A stretch of 64,000 bases of DNA from Dendrolimus kikuchii. Lineage: Eukaryota; Arthropoda; Insecta; Lepidoptera; Lasiocampidae. Under the pieces are notes generated by a model that made no database searches, was not told the origin of the DNA, and worked only from the letters and a program-made list of their open reading frames with translations. Shown here in pieces: positions 63,955 to 64,000 of this stretch (within the stretch, counting starts at the first letter, position 1; each line of letters opens with the position of its first letter). Made by a program: the position numbers and the translations under genes. The stretch is taken from NCBI GenBank assembly GCA_019925095.2, contig CM034411.1, positions 1,213,001 to 1,277,000 on the forward strand. Direction: 5' to 3'.

Positions 63955-64000
63955 GTATGTTATGTTTGAAACAATGTCTTAAAGATCTTAAAGACCAAAA

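Noticed and set aside
62070..62146. tRNA gene
   Set aside because: A and B boxes are present, but several copies share the same long non-tRNA body and ATT tail, so this is the head of a SINE.
63280..63570. 96-codon ORF in the last intron
   Set aside because: No domain or similarity recognised; lies in the unclassified insertion at 63089-63612.
1..64000. CRISPR array, operons, phage or other bacterial features
   Set aside because: All coding is split by spliceosomal introns and repeats are dispersed transposons; no regularly spaced repeats with unique spacers.

Overview
The window is insect nuclear DNA, almost certainly from a moth or butterfly. It carries most of one very long gene on the + strand, the apolipophorin precursor (apoLp-II/apoLp-I, the structural protein of the haemolymph lipid carrier lipophorin). 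This call comes from the split translation, which follows the lepidopteran protein (as recalled from Manduca sexta) from its N-terminal Cys pair through the lipid-transfer module, the RRRR furin site and the long lipid-binding region to the helical C-terminal third. I ran no searches; all coordinates were read by eye from the sequence.

Layout. Bases 1-10990 lie upstream of, or in the first intron of, the gene and hold only mobile-element remnants. Bases 10991-63954 hold 43 coding exons (7813 nt, about 2604 codons), all with GT donors and AG acceptors and with compatible phases, except at one junction. The signal-peptide exon was not found and the C-terminal exons lie beyond the right edge. 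Exons 1-14 encode apoLp-II (vitellogenin-N type lipid-transfer module) and end in the convertase site at 25644-25655. The rest is apoLp-I. Exon 30 (ends 42321, phase 2) cannot be joined in frame to exon 31 (starts 44443, phase 0). One exon of about 45-50 codons appears to be absent from the intervening 2.1 kb.

The introns are packed with transposable elements: a nearly intact Tc1-type DNA transposon (30040-31688) with one frameshift; a Penelope-like element with a GIY-YIG nuclease reading frame; many 5'-truncated copies of a LINE with an ATGT-repeat tail and clear 10-13 bp target duplications; an RTE-like LINE end; LINE ends with restriction-like-endonuclease-type C-termini; more than twenty copies of a poly(A)-tailed retroposon; tRNA-derived SINEs; short Helitrons (5'-TC, CTAG-3', inserted between A and T); a solo LTR; and a 1.35-kb foldback element with two nearly identical 504-bp arms. 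No exon is interrupted by any of them.

For a new system, the best leads are the missing exon inside a TE-rich intron, the foldback element, the Penelope-like element with a conserved hammerhead-like motif, a cluster of GATTC motifs, and exons whose splice-acceptor region is partly supplied by transposons. I see no CRISPR array, operon or viral genome.
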